Shown: one piece after another, positions 50,374 through 61,968 of the stretch | Position numbering within the stretch: the first letter of the stretch is position 1 | Layout of the letters: every line of letters begins with the position of its first letter | Source of the DNA: Pseudomonas sp. ANT_H4 | GTDB lineage: Bacteria; Pseudomonadota; Gammaproteobacteria; Pseudomonadales; Pseudomonadaceae | NCBI RefSeq assembly: GCF_008369295.1 | Contig: NZ_VOBG01000002.1 | Span: 248,001 to 312,000 of the forward strand | Direction: 5' to 3' | DNA: 64,000 nt | Notes under the pieces: model-generated | Told to the model about the DNA's origin: nothing | Database searches by the model: none | Seen by the model: the letters and a program-made list of their open reading frames with translations, nothing else | Program-made: the position numbers and the translations under genes

Positions 50374-51498
50374 GTGCGAATTGCGCTTTTGTTGTCAGCC
50401 TGGCTGGTGTGTCTGAATATCCAGGCGGCACCGGTGGATGTGGCCAGCCTGGACCGCAGCACCTGGCCCGAGAAATTGAGTAGCCCGGCGCTGTTCGATG
50501 TGGCATCCCGGGCGGAAATCCTGATGTTCGCCCGTGCCTTGCTGGCCAGCGAGGCGCTTGATGAGCCTGCCCTCAAACAGCGCCTGGGCCTGAAGATCAT
50601 CAACCTGGGGTCCATCGACGACCTGCGCCGCCAGCTGTGGCAACGGCTGCTGGAAAACTACACGTTCGCCCAGCAAAGCTGTGAGCAGGACGCCTCGTTC
50701 TGCTACCTGGTGGAAAGCATGGACGACCTGCGTGAGCAGGCCAGCAAGTTCGAGGTCAGCGACAGCTCCTTCTACATAGGCTGGGCCGCGCCAAGCCGGG
50801 CTTTCCACGAGCGTTATCTGGATGAACAACTGCGCAAGGCCGCGCTGTTCCCGCAAATCAGCAGCGAAGTGGCGCGCTTCGGCGACCATGAGCGTAACGG
50901 CAATGAGCTGAACGACCGCCTGTTTTTGTTGACCTTCGACGGCGGCCCGGCGCCGACCAGCGGCAATACCGATTGGCTCGCCGACTACCTGCGCAAACAG
51001 AAAATGAACGCCACGTTTTTCGCCCTCGGCAACAGCCTGCAGATGCGTCTGGAGAAAAGTTCGTCTGCCGATGTGCAGGCGCTTTATCAGGGCCAGTGTG
51101 TCGGCATCCAGGGCTGGCAGTACCGCTCCCACAGTCATTGGGTCGACTGGCAAAGTTCGATCACCCGCAGTGCCACGCTGGTGCAGAACCTGTTGCCGGA
51201 AAACTATGTGCCGTTGTTCCGGCCGCCGTATGGCCAGCGTCGCGCTGATGCCCAGGGGTTTTTCCAGTCTCAGGGGCTGCAAGTGGCGTTGTGGGACATC
51301 GATTCGGAGGATGAGGCGGGCAAACTCAAGGCCGATGAGTCCGGCCAGCGGGTACTGACGTTGATGCTGCTGTGGCGCCGGGGGGTAATTGTGTTCCATG
51401 ACACTCAGGACAAGGCACGAGTGGCGCTGCCCTGGCTGTTGCAGGCGACGGCTGAAAGTGGACTCGGCTGGCAGGATTGTCGCGAAGCGTTTCGCTGA
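50374..51498 (+). CDS. Secreted polysaccharide-deacetylase-like protein with altered active site
   Basis: This 374-residue protein starts with GTG (GGAG upstream) and has a signal peptide (LLLSAWLVCLNIQA). A helical region of about 150 residues precedes a NodB-type domain (residues about 183-370). Motif 1, normally TFDDGP, reads TFDGGP (187-192), so the usual metal-binding Asp is Gly190. Motif 2 reads WQYRSHSHW, with Gln249 where the first metal-binding His is expected. RPPYG (283-287) and FHD (341-343) are kept. It may be inactive as a deacetylase or use a different metal site. Confidence 0.8.
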   Translation: MRIALLLSAWLVCLNIQAAPVDVASLDRSTWPEKLSSPALFDVASRAEILMFARALLASEALDEPALKQRLGLKIINLGSIDDLRRQLWQRLLENYTFAQQSCEQDASFCYLVESMDDLREQASKFEVSDSSFYIGWAAPSRAFHERYLDEQLRKAALFPQISSEVARFGDHERNGNELNDRLFLLTFDGGPAPTSGNTDWLADYLRKQKMNATFFALGNSLQMRLEKSSSADVQALYQGQCVGIQGWQYRSHSHWVDWQSSITRSATLVQNLLPENYVPLFRPPYGQRRADAQGFFQSQGLQVALWDIDSEDEAGKLKADESGQRVLTLMLLWRRGVIVFHDTQDKARVALPWLLQATAESGLGWQDCREAFR

Positions 51499-51845
51499 AA
51501 CGGCGAGATGCCCGGCCCTGTTGGGGATGAGGGTTTTTCGGGGCGAAAACGGAAGAAATTTCGATACAGGCGGACTTCTGACTTTAACGGTGCATCGGAC
51601 GCTCGCCTAGTGCTATTCGTCATCCTGAAAAATAAACTTCAAAAAAGCGTCAAAGTGCTTTTTTCTGTCATGGGTTTTGCGGTATTACGAAGACAGACAG
51701 CCGAAACCTGCAACACAGGTGGCGTCTTCCAAGACTCCTCTTGTGTGCAACGCACTTGACGTCCCTCAGGTGTGTTCGGTGGTCGAATCGAGGCGCAGCA
51801 CTGTCACGGTATTGCGTCGACTGGCTCCCACAAAGGTGACCGAGT
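51499..51845 (+). other. Gene-free leader region upstream of the PhoH gene
   Basis: No supported gene lies in these 347 bp. An AT-rich hairpin (AAAAAAGC with GCTTTTTT, 51641-51664) followed by T residues may terminate the upstream gene. The last 180 bp before the PhoH start hold no sigma-70 promoter that I can defend. Confidence 0.35.
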
Positions 51846-53240
51846 ATGGATGATCATGGACGTAACCCTTCTTCCAACCAGCCAATCCTTTATGTGCTTG
51901 ATACCAACGTATTGATCCACGATCCAAACGCGCTGCTTAATTTCGAAGAACACCACGTCGCCATCCCGATGATCGTGCTTGAGGAACTCGACAAACTTAA
52001 AAGCGGGCCTCACAGCGTTGCCGCCGAATGTCGCCAGGCCATCCGCTTGATCGACAAGACCCTGGGCGAAGCGTCACCCGCCGACGTCGAGGTGGGCGTA
52101 CCGATCCAGCGCGGTAAAAGTGGGCCCAAGGGCTTGCTGTCGATTCTGATGAACAAGCGCAGCGAGCCCAACATCCTGTTGCCGGAAAATCTGAACGACA
52201 ACAAAATCATCAACCAATTGATCGACCTGCACGCACGCGACAAGGACCTGCGCCTGGTGCTGGTGACCAAAGACATCAATATGCGCCTCAAGGCACGAGC
52301 GTGTGGGATCGCTGCCGAGGACTACAGTACCGATCAACTGGTCGACGATGTGTCGATGTTGTCCCGTGGTTATCACAACATGACCGGCTCGTTCTGGGAT
52401 CGCGTCAGCAAGGTCGAAACCCGTCAGGACCATGGCCGCACCTGGCACCAGGTACAACTGATCGACAACCTGCCGGCCGTGCACATCAACGAATTCATCA
52501 TCGACGAACAGGGCTTTGTCGGCTGGATCAAGGAGATCCAGGTCGATAAATTGCTGATCCTCGACCTGCATCAGGAACCCCTGTTGCACCAGGAAGCCTG
52601 GGGCCTGAAACCGCGTGACATTTACCAGAGCCTGGCGCTGTATGCCCTGCTCGATCCGGACATCCACCTGGTCAACCTGACCGGCGCCGCAGGCTCGGGG
52701 AAAACCATCCTCGCCCTGGCCGCCGCCATCGAGCAGACCATGGTCACCAAGCGTTATCGCCGCATCATCGCCACCCGCAGCGTGCAGGGCCTGGACCAGG
52801 AAATCGGTTTCCTGCCCGGCACCGAGGCGGAAAAAATGGAGCCGTGGCTGGGGGCGATCACCGACAACCTCGAAGCCTTGCACATGGATGACGAAAACAC
52901 CCATGGCAGCGTCGACTACATCCTCAGCAAAGTGCCGTTGCAGTTCAAATCCCTCAACTACATCCGGGGTCGCAGCTTCCAGCAAAGCCTGATTTTGATC
53001 GATGAATGCCAGAACCTTACGCCGCACCAGATGAAAACCATCATCACCCGTGCCGGCGCGGGCTCTAAAGTGGTGTGCCTGGGCAACCTGGCACAAATCG
53101 ACACCCCTTACCTGTCCGCGACCAGCTCCGGGCTGACCTACCTGACGGAACGCTTCAAGGACTTCCCCAACGGCGTGCACATCGCCCTGCAAGGGGTTCC
53201 ACGTTCGATTCTGGCGGAATACGCCGAATCCCATCTGTAA
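51846..53240 (+). CDS. PIN-PhoH fusion protein (PhoH2-like, RNA-directed ATPase and nuclease)
   Basis: This 464-residue cytoplasmic protein has an N-terminal PIN nuclease domain (residues about 14-150; acidic residues Asp19 in VLDTNVLIHDP and Glu46/47 in VLEELDKLK) and a C-terminal PhoH ATPase domain. Walker A is GAAGSGKT (280-287) and Walker B is LILIDECQN (Asp385-Glu386 region). PhoH2 proteins of this build unwind and cut RNA. AAGGTG lies 7 bp before the ATG. The gene is followed by a terminator and then moaC. Confidence 0.9.
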   Translation: MDDHGRNPSSNQPILYVLDTNVLIHDPNALLNFEEHHVAIPMIVLEELDKLKSGPHSVAAECRQAIRLIDKTLGEASPADVEVGVPIQRGKSGPKGLLSILMNKRSEPNILLPENLNDNKIINQLIDLHARDKDLRLVLVTKDINMRLKARACGIAAEDYSTDQLVDDVSMLSRGYHNMTGSFWDRVSKVETRQDHGRTWHQVQLIDNLPAVHINEFIIDEQGFVGWIKEIQVDKLLILDLHQEPLLHQEAWGLKPRDIYQSLALYALLDPDIHLVNLTGAAGSGKTILALAAAIEQTMVTKRYRRIIATRSVQGLDQEIGFLPGTEAEKMEPWLGAITDNLEALHMDDENTHGSVDYILSKVPLQFKSLNYIRGRSFQQSLILIDECQNLTPHQMKTIITRAGAGSKVVCLGNLAQIDTPYLSATSSGLTYLTERFKDFPNGVHIALQGVPRSILAEYAESHL

Positions 53241-53250
53241 CACCAACTGC

Positions 53251-53281
53251 AACCGGGCGACGATGCTGTCGCCCGGTTTCT
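53251..53281 (+). terminator. Terminator after the PhoH gene
   Basis: A perfect 11-bp stem (AACCGGGCGAC and GTCGCCCGGTT) with a 6-bp loop lies 10 bp after the stop and ends in a short T-rich tail. It separates the PhoH gene from the molybdopterin genes. Confidence 0.85.
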
Positions 53282-53355
53282 ACTGCGACATAAACGCGCG
53301 TACGCAAAATTGACCTACAGGTTTACAATCCCTGCTTCTGATCAGGAGTATCCCT

Positions 53356-53829
53356 GTGCTAACTCATCTCGATTCCCAAGGTCGCGCCCACATGGTCGAC
53401 GTCACTGAAAAAACCGTGACGTTCCGTGAAGCGGTGGCCGAAGCGCGGGTGCGTATGCTGCCCGGCACCCTGAAAATGATCGTCGACGGCGCCCACCCCA
53501 AGGGCGACGTATTCGCCGTGGCGCGGATCGCCGGGATCCAGGCGGCGAAGAAGACCAGTGATTTGATCCCCCTGTGTCACCCGCTGATGCTCACTGGCGT
53601 CAAGCTTGAACTCAGTGCCGAAGGCGACGACGCGGTACATATCGTCGCCCGCTGCAAGCTGTCCGGCCAGACTGGCGTGGAGATGGAAGCGCTGACCGCG
53701 GCCAGTGTCGCTGCCCTGACGATCTACGATATGTGCAAGGCCGTGGACCGTGGCATGACCATCGAAAGTATTCGCCTGCTGGAAAAACTCGGCGGCAAAA
53801 GTGGGCATTTCAAGGCGGATGAACAATGA
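53356..53829 (+). CDS. moaC: MoaC, cyclic pyranopterin monophosphate synthase
   Basis: MoaC acts after MoaA to form cyclic pyranopterin monophosphate, the first stable intermediate of molybdenum cofactor synthesis. It has 157 residues and starts with GTG preceded by AGGAG at a 7-bp distance. Family motifs include [34 protein letters not shown] and the Lys-Asp site in [12 protein letters not shown]. The stop overlaps the moaD start by 4 bp. Confidence 0.96.
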   Translation: MLTHLDSQGRAHMVDVTEKTVTFREAVAEARVRMLPGTLKMIVDGAHPKGDVFAVARIAGIQAAKKTSDLIPLCHPLMLTGVKLELSAEGDDAVHIVARCKLSGQTGVEMEALTAASVAALTIYDMCKAVDRGMTIESIRLLEKLGGKSGHFKADEQ

Positions 53830-54068
53830 GTATCACAGTGCTGTTTTTTGCCCGCTACCGCGAAGCCGTGGATCTGGACTCGCTGGAGGTCGAAGGCGAT
53901 TTTGCCACGGTTGAGGCCGTGCGCCAGGCGTTGGCAGCAGATCCCGAATTTGAAGTGCTCAACGAAACCGGTTTGATGTGCGCTCGCAATGAAGAGCTTT
54001 GCTCGCTCGACGAGCCGCTGGCTGACGGCGATGAAGTGGCCTTTTTCCCCCCAGTGACCGGAGGCTAA
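53826..54068 (+). CDS. moaD: MoaD, molybdopterin synthase small subunit
   Basis: MoaD is an 80-residue ubiquitin-fold sulfur carrier. The C-terminal Gly-Gly ([10 protein letters not shown]) is the site that becomes a thiocarboxylate. It pairs with MoaE to make molybdopterin. The start overlaps moaC by 4 bp and the stop is 2 bp before moaE, showing a tight operon. Confidence 0.95.
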   Translation: MSITVLFFARYREAVDLDSLEVEGDFATVEAVRQALAADPEFEVLNETGLMCARNEELCSLDEPLADGDEVAFFPPVTGG

Positions 54069-54070
54069 GC

Positions 54071-54520
54071 ATGGCGATTCGTGTGCAGGCCCAGCCCTTT
54101 GATCCAGGCGCGGAAGTCAACGCCATGCACGCGGCTAACGTTGGTGTTGGCGCGGTGGTGAGTTTTGTCGGTTACGTGCGCGACTTCAACGACGGCCTCG
54201 ATGTGGCGGGAATGTTCCTGGAGCACTATCCAGGCATGACCGAAAAGGCCCTCGGCAAGATCGCCGTGGAGGCTGAACAACGCTGGCCGTTGCTCAAACT
54301 GGAAGTGTTGCACCGCATCGGCGCCTTGGAGCCCGGCGAACCTATTGTTTTCGTTGCCGCTGCCAGTGCTCATCGCCAGGCGGCCTTTGATGCCTGCGCG
54401 TTTGTGATGGACTACCTGAAGACGCGTGCGCCGTTCTGGAAGAAAGAAAACACCAACGAAGGGGCGCGCTGGGTGGAAGGGCGCGACAGCGATCATGCTG
54501 CGGCCGATCGCTGGAAATAA
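54071..54520 (+). CDS. moaE: MoaE, molybdopterin synthase large subunit
   Basis: MoaE is a 149-residue catalytic subunit that moves sulfur from MoaD to the pterin. Motifs include GAVVSFVGYVRDFN, LEHYPGMTEKAL, HRIGALEPGEPIVFVAAAS and KTRAPFWKKE, which carries the active-site Lys. It ends the moaCDE operon, and a REP-like hairpin follows at once. Confidence 0.96.
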   Translation: MAIRVQAQPFDPGAEVNAMHAANVGVGAVVSFVGYVRDFNDGLDVAGMFLEHYPGMTEKALGKIAVEAEQRWPLLKLEVLHRIGALEPGEPIVFVAAASAHRQAAFDACAFVMDYLKTRAPFWKKENTNEGARWVEGRDSDHAAADRWK

Positions 54521-54537
54521 ATAGTGGGTGCTGTACT

Positions 54538-54585
54538 TGTGGTGAGTGGGCTTGTTGTGTCGATCCGACAAGCCCGTTCGCCACA
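54538..54585. repeat. REP-like hairpin between moaE and dauA
   Basis: The arms start TGTGGTGAGTGGGCTTGT and end ACAAGCCCGTTCGCCACA, with an 11-bp loop. The element fills the gap between two convergent genes and is likely to act as a two-way transcription stop or mRNA end protector. Confidence 0.7.
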
Positions 54586-54588
54586 GGG

Positions 54589-55849
<1,261 letters not shown>

Positions 55850-55864
55850 AAAGCGGCGTAGTCC

Positions 55865-57340
55865 TTAAGGGCGTTTGCGCTCTACGGCTCGCAACAAATG
55901 CGTGGTCGGCGTTTCGCAACTGATCTTGCGGCCCAGCAGGGTTTCGATCGACGGCAACTGATAGGAGTCATCTTCACCGGCAAAGCTGATGGACACGCCT
56001 GCGGCACCTGCGCGACCGGTACGGCCGATGCGGTGTACGTAGTCGTCCGGTACTTCCGGCAGGGTGAAGTTGATCACGTGGCTGATGCCTTCGATATGAA
56101 TCCCACGGCCAGCCACGTCGGTGGCTACCAGCACGCGAATCTTGCCTTCGCGAAAACCTTCCAGCGTCTTGATACGCTTGTGCTGCGGTACGTCGCCGGA
56201 CAATTGCGCAGCGTTGACGCCGTCACGCACCAGGCGCTCTTCGATGCGCCGCACTTCGTCCTTGCGGTTGGCAAAGACCATGACCCGTTCCCAGCCGTTG
56301 TCGTTGATCAGGTTGTAGAGCAACTTGTACTTGTCGGCGCCGGCAACGGCGTAGATGTGCTGTTCGACGTTTTCGCTGGCAACGTTCAGCGCTTCGATCT
56401 CGACGATGGACGGCTCAGTGGTCCACTGCTTGGCGAGGTTCATCACGTCTTCAGTGAAGGTCGCGGAGAACAGCAGGGTCTGGCGTTCGTCTTTCGGCGG
56501 GGTCTGGCGAATGATCTGACGCACTTGCGGGATGAAACCCATGTCGAGCATGCGGTCGGCTTCGTCCAGCACCATCACTTCGACCATGTCCAGGTGCACG
56601 TCGCCGCGCTGGTTGAAGTCCAGCAAACGGCCCGGTGTGGCTACCAGGATGTCGCAGTGGCGCGCTTCCAGGTGCTTGAGCTGTTTGTCGAAGTCCATAC
56701 CGCCCACGAACGTCATGACGTTGAGGCCGGTGTACTTGGTCAGGTCGGCGGCGTCCTTGGCGATCTGCACCACCAACTCCCGGGTCGGAGCGATGATCAG
56801 CGCACGGGGCTCGCCCATGTAGCGCTCTTTGGGCGGCGGGGTTTGCAGCAGTTGAGTGATGATCGAGATCAGGAACGCGGCGGTCTTGCCGGTGCCGGTC
56901 TGCGCGCGACCGATGGCGTCTTTACCCGCCAGGGTGAAACCCAGTACTTGCGCCTGGATCGGCGTGCAGTACGGGAAACCCAGGTCCTGGATGGCGTGCA
57001 TCAGTTCCGGGGCGAGTTTGAAGTCGTGGAAACGGGTTTTGCCTTCCTGGGGTTCGACTGCGAAGTCTTCCAGTTTCCAGGGAATGACCACAGGTTTGGG
57101 CGCTCGCTCGCGGCGAGGCTTCTCCTGGAGCGGCTTCTCAGCGGGCTGTTCTTGCGCGGTTTCAACCGTGGCGGGTGTGGTCACCGGCTCTTTTTTTGGC
57201 GAGGCAACAGGTGCGGTCCGGCCTGGCTGCTGACCGTCATTGCGGCTGCCTTGAACGTGGGCGTGGGCACTGGAACCAGGCGCGAGCTGCTCAGCCTCGC
57301 TTTTACCGAACATTTTCTTGAGTGCTTTGAGCACGGTCAT
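55865..57340 (-). CDS. rhlB: RhlB-type DEAD-box RNA helicase
   Basis: RhlB is an ATP-dependent RNA helicase, often part of the RNA degradosome. It has 491 residues: a low-complexity N-terminal extension of about 90 residues rich in Pro, Glu and Lys, then the helicase core. Motifs are [19 protein letters not shown] with the Q motif, [29 protein letters not shown], and [18 protein letters not shown] with [10 protein letters not shown]. The extension is longer than in E. coli RhlB but usual for Pseudomonas. Confidence 0.93.
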   Translation of the reverse strand: MTVLKALKKMFGKSEAEQLAPGSSAHAHVQGSRNDGQQPGRTAPVASPKKEPVTTPATVETAQEQPAEKPLQEKPRRERAPKPVVIPWKLEDFAVEPQEGKTRFHDFKLAPELMHAIQDLGFPYCTPIQAQVLGFTLAGKDAIGRAQTGTGKTAAFLISIITQLLQTPPPKERYMGEPRALIIAPTRELVVQIAKDAADLTKYTGLNVMTFVGGMDFDKQLKHLEARHCDILVATPGRLLDFNQRGDVHLDMVEVMVLDEADRMLDMGFIPQVRQIIRQTPPKDERQTLLFSATFTEDVMNLAKQWTTEPSIVEIEALNVASENVEQHIYAVAGADKYKLLYNLINDNGWERVMVFANRKDEVRRIEERLVRDGVNAAQLSGDVPQHKRIKTLEGFREGKIRVLVATDVAGRGIHIEGISHVINFTLPEVPDDYVHRIGRTGRAGAAGVSISFAGEDDSYQLPSIETLLGRKISCETPTTHLLRAVERKRP

Positions 57341-57436
57341 CTCATCAATTGGTTAAGGAATGTACGCCGGCCAGTGTAATGCAAGAATCGGGCGCGGCGT
57401 AGTGCGTTGGTCATACGGCTACACAATGTGTGGTTT

Positions 57437-58529
<1,093 letters not shown>

Positions 58530-58541
58530 AACAAGAGCAAA
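58530..58541 (+). promoter_or_regulatory. Candidate Hfq/Crc binding site at the aapJ ribosome-binding site
   Basis: AACAAGAGCAAA consists of four A-R-N triplets, the Hfq distal-face motif used by Hfq with Crc in catabolite repression in Pseudomonas. It ends one or two bases before TGGAGG, the ribosome-binding site of aapJ. Binding here would block translation when preferred carbon sources are present. Confidence 0.55.
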
Positions 58542-58553
58542 CTGGAGGTTTGA

Positions 58554-59582
58554 ATGAAGGTATTGAAATCCACCCTGGCCATCGTGACCGCGGCCGCCGT
58601 ATTGGGTGTCAGTGGTTTCGCCCAGGCCGGCGCCACTCTGGATGCCGTGCAGAAGAAAGGCTTTGTGCAATGTGGCGTGAGCGACGGTTTGCCGGGCTTC
58701 TCGGTACCGGATGCCAGCGGCAAGATCCTCGGGATCGACGCTGACATTTGCCGTGCCGTGGCCGCTGCCGTTTTCGGCGACGCAACCAAGGTCAAATTCA
58801 GCCAGTTGAATGCCAAGGAGCGTTTCACCGCGCTTCAGTCCGGCGAAGTTGACGTGTTGTCGCGTAATACCACCTGGACCAGTTCCCGGGATTCGGGCAT
58901 GGGCCTGGTGTTCGCTGGCGTGACTTACTACGACGGCATCGGCTTCCTGGTAAACAACAAGCTGGGCGTGAAAAGTGCCAAGGAACTGGACGGCGCGACC
59001 ATCTGCATCCAGGCCGGTACCACCACTGAGCTGAACGTTTCCGACTACTTCCGTGGCAACAACCTCAAGTACACCCCGATCACCTTCGACACCTCCGACG
59101 AAAGCGCCAAGTCGCTGGAATCCGGTCGTTGCGACGTGTTGACCTCGGACAAATCCCAGCTCTACGCACAACGCAGCAAGCTGGCGTCCCCTGGCGACTA
59201 CGTGGTTCTGCCGGAAACCATCTCCAAGGAGCCTCTGGGCCCGGTCGTGCGTAAAGGCGACGAAGAGTGGTTCAGCATCGTCAAGTGGACCCTGTTCGCC
59301 ATGCTCAACGCCGAAGAAGCCGGTATCACTTCGAAAAACGTTGAAGCCGAAGCCAAATCCACCAAGAACCCTGACGTCGCTCGTCTGCTGGGCGCCGACG
59401 GTGAATACGGCAAGGACCTGAAGGTTCGCAAGGACTGGGTCGTGCAGATCGTCAAGCAAGTGGGTAACTACGGCGAAGTGTTCGAGAAGAACCTGGGCAA
59501 GAACACCCCTCTGGCTATCGACCGTGGCTTGAACGCGCTGTGGAACAACGGCGGCATTCAATACGCACCACCTGTGCGCTGA
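58554..59582 (+). CDS. aapJ: AapJ, periplasmic L-amino acid-binding protein
   Basis: AapJ is the solute-binding protein of the general L-amino acid ABC importer. It has 342 residues, with a signal peptide (ending SGFAQA) and an SBP family 3 fold. Motifs include GFVQCGVSDGLPGFSVPD, FTALQSGEVDVLSRNTTWTS and GATICIQAGTTTELNVSDYF. A strong ribosome-binding site (TGGAGG) lies 5 bp before the ATG. It is the first gene of the aapJQMP operon. Confidence 0.95.
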   Translation: MKVLKSTLAIVTAAAVLGVSGFAQAGATLDAVQKKGFVQCGVSDGLPGFSVPDASGKILGIDADICRAVAAAVFGDATKVKFSQLNAKERFTALQSGEVDVLSRNTTWTSSRDSGMGLVFAGVTYYDGIGFLVNNKLGVKSAKELDGATICIQAGTTTELNVSDYFRGNNLKYTPITFDTSDESAKSLESGRCDVLTSDKSQLYAQRSKLASPGDYVVLPETISKEPLGPVVRKGDEEWFSIVKWTLFAMLNAEEAGITSKNVEAEAKSTKNPDVARLLGADGEYGKDLKVRKDWVVQIVKQVGNYGEVFEKNLGKNTPLAIDRGLNALWNNGGIQYAPPVR

Positions 59583-59654
59583 TCGCTGATGGTTCTATCA
59601 CCCGGTGGGCCAACCGCCGGGTGATGTTCTGTACCATTATTTCTGGGGCACTTC

Positions 59655-60836
59655 ATGCAAAATCAAATCGGCGCACCAAAGCAGAAGCTCAGCTTCAGCG
59701 ATCCAAAAGTGCGTGCGTGGCTATTTCAGATCATCACCATTGTCGCGGTGGTCTCGCTGGGCTGGTACCTGTTCAACAACACGCAAACCAACCTTCAGCA
59801 CCGGGGCATTACCTCGGGTTTTGACTTCCTTGAGCGCAGTGCCGGCTTCGGCATCGCTCAGCATCTGATCGACTACACGGAATCGGACAGCTACGCCCGG
59901 GTCTTTGTGATCGGCCTGCTCAACACCTTGCTGGTGACCGTTATCGGCGTGGTCCTGGCGACCCTCCTCGGTTTCATTATTGGTGTGGCGCGGCTGTCGC
60001 CGAACTGGATCATCAGCAAACTGGCGACTGTGTATGTGGAAGTGTTCCGCAACATCCCGCCGCTGCTGCAAATCCTGTTCTGGTACTTCGCGGTGTTCCT
60101 GACCATGCCGGGGCCGCGTAACAGTCATAACTTCGGTGACACCTTCTTTGTCAGCAGTCGTGGCCTGAACATGCCGGCCGCCATTGCGGCGGACGGATTC
60201 TGGCCGTTCGTGGTCAGCGTTGTGGTGGCGATCATCGCCATCGTGCTGATGACCCGCTGGGCCAACAAGCGCTTTGAAGCCACTGGCGTGCCGTTCCACA
60301 AGTTCTGGGTGGGCCTGGGCCTGATCCTGGTGATGCCTGCATTGTGCGCGTTGTTGTTCGGTGCACCGGTGCATTGGGAAATGCCGGAACTCAAGGGCTT
60401 CAACTTCGTTGGCGGCTGGGTGTTGATTCCAGAACTGCTGGCGCTGACCCTGGCCCTGACGGTGTACACCGCGGCGTTTATCGCCGAGATCGTGCGCTCC
60501 GGGATCAAGTCGGTCAGCCACGGCCAGACCGAAGCAGCCCGCTCCCTGGGCCTGCGCCCTGGCCCAACGTTGCGCAAAGTCATCATTCCGCAAGCGTTGC
60601 GGGTGATCATTCCGCCGCTGACCAGCCAATACCTGAACCTGGCGAAAAACTCGTCTCTGGCGGCCGGTATCGGTTACCCGGAAATGGTTTCGTTGTTTGC
60701 CGGCACGGTGCTCAACCAGACCGGCCAGGCCATCGAAGTCATTGCTATCACCATGAGCGTGTACCTGGCGATCAGCATCAGCATTTCCCTGCTGATGAAC
60801 TGGTACAACAAGCGCATTGCGCTGATCGAGCGGTGA
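59655..60836 (+). CDS. aapQ: AapQ, L-amino acid ABC permease
   Basis: This 393-residue inner-membrane permease is longer than typical amino-acid permeases because of an insert between membrane helices, as known for AapQ. The ABC-interaction EAA loop is GQTEAARSLGLRPGPTLRKV followed by IPQALRVIIPPLTS. It forms the membrane channel together with AapM. The 72-bp gap after aapJ may lower its expression relative to the binding protein. Confidence 0.94.
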   Translation: MQNQIGAPKQKLSFSDPKVRAWLFQIITIVAVVSLGWYLFNNTQTNLQHRGITSGFDFLERSAGFGIAQHLIDYTESDSYARVFVIGLLNTLLVTVIGVVLATLLGFIIGVARLSPNWIISKLATVYVEVFRNIPPLLQILFWYFAVFLTMPGPRNSHNFGDTFFVSSRGLNMPAAIAADGFWPFVVSVVVAIIAIVLMTRWANKRFEATGVPFHKFWVGLGLILVMPALCALLFGAPVHWEMPELKGFNFVGGWVLIPELLALTLALTVYTAAFIAEIVRSGIKSVSHGQTEAARSLGLRPGPTLRKVIIPQALRVIIPPLTSQYLNLAKNSSLAAGIGYPEMVSLFAGTVLNQTGQAIEVIAITMSVYLAISISISLLMNWYNKRIALIER

Positions 60837-60846
60837 GGAAACGCCC

Positions 60847-61944
60847 ATGAGTACGCATACTTTCAAACCCGATATGCCGCCACCGAGCAAAATTTTCGGG
60901 CCGATGGCGTGGATACGCGCCAACATGTTTTCCAGCTGGCTCAATACCCTGCTGACGCTGTTGGCGTTCTACCTGATCTACCTGGTGGTGCCACCGATTC
61001 TCAGCTGGGCAATCATCGACGCTAACTGGGTCGGTACAACCCGCGCCGACTGCACCAAGGAGGGCGCCTGCTGGGTGTTTATCCAACAGCGCTTCGGGCA
61101 GTTCATGTACGGCTACTACCCCAGCGAGCTGCGCTGGCGTGTGGACATGACTGTGTGGCTGGCCATCGTTGGCGTGGCGCCGCTGTTTATCTCGCGCTTT
61201 CAACGCAAGGCAGTCTACGGCCTGAGTTTTTTGGTGCTGTATCCGATCATTGCCTACTTCCTGCTGCATGGCGGGATCTTCGGCCTGACCAACGTGGCGA
61301 CCAGCCAATGGGGCGGCCTGATGCTGACTCTGGTGATCGCTACCGTCGGTATCGCCGGGGCCTTGCCGTTGGGCATTCTGCTGGCGCTGGGGCGCCGCTC
61401 GAACATGCCGGCGATTCGGGTGGTCTGCGTGACCTTCATCGAGTTCTGGCGCGGCGTGCCATTGATCACCGTGCTGTTTATGTCTTCGGTGATGTTGCCG
61501 TTGTTCCTGCCTGAAGGCATGGGCATCGACAAGTTGCTGCGGGCCTTGATCGGCGTGATCCTGTTCCAGTCGGCCTATGTCGCTGAAGTAGTGCGCGGTG
61601 GTTTACAGGCGATTCCCAAGGGTCAGTACGAAGCGGCTGCGGCGATGGGCCTGGGCTACTGGCGCAGCATGGGCCTGGTGATCTTGCCCCAGGCGTTGAA
61701 GATGGTGATTCCGGGCATCGTCAACACCTTCATTGCGCTGTTCAAGGACACGAGTCTGGTGATCATCATCGGCCTGTTCGACTTGCTCAACAGCGTCAAG
61801 CAAGCCGCCGCCGACCCGAAATGGCTGGGGATGGCCACCGAAGGCTACGTGTTCGCGGCCCTGGTGTTCTGGATTTTCTGTTTTGGTATGTCTCGCTATT
61901 CCATTCATTTGGAACACAAGCTGGACACAGGCCACAAGCGCTAA
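60847..61944 (+). CDS. aapM: AapM, L-amino acid ABC permease
   Basis: This 365-residue permease pairs with AapQ. Several membrane helices are visible, along with a large periplasmic insert after the first one (GTTRADCTKEGACWVFIQQR). The EAA loop is KGQYEAAAAMGLGYWRSMGL followed by ILPQALKMVIPGIVNTF. It starts 10 bp after aapQ and ends 24 bp before aapP. Confidence 0.94.
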   Translation: MSTHTFKPDMPPPSKIFGPMAWIRANMFSSWLNTLLTLLAFYLIYLVVPPILSWAIIDANWVGTTRADCTKEGACWVFIQQRFGQFMYGYYPSELRWRVDMTVWLAIVGVAPLFISRFQRKAVYGLSFLVLYPIIAYFLLHGGIFGLTNVATSQWGGLMLTLVIATVGIAGALPLGILLALGRRSNMPAIRVVCVTFIEFWRGVPLITVLFMSSVMLPLFLPEGMGIDKLLRALIGVILFQSAYVAEVVRGGLQAIPKGQYEAAAAMGLGYWRSMGLVILPQALKMVIPGIVNTFIALFKDTSLVIIIGLFDLLNSVKQAAADPKWLGMATEGYVFAALVFWIFCFGMSRYSIHLEHKLDTGHKR

Positions 61945-61968
61945 GGCTGTACCTAATTTAGGAATTAA

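Noticed and set aside
53300..53355. Sigma-70 promoter for moaC from TTGACC and TACAAT
   Set aside because: The two boxes are only 8 bp apart, too close to work together.
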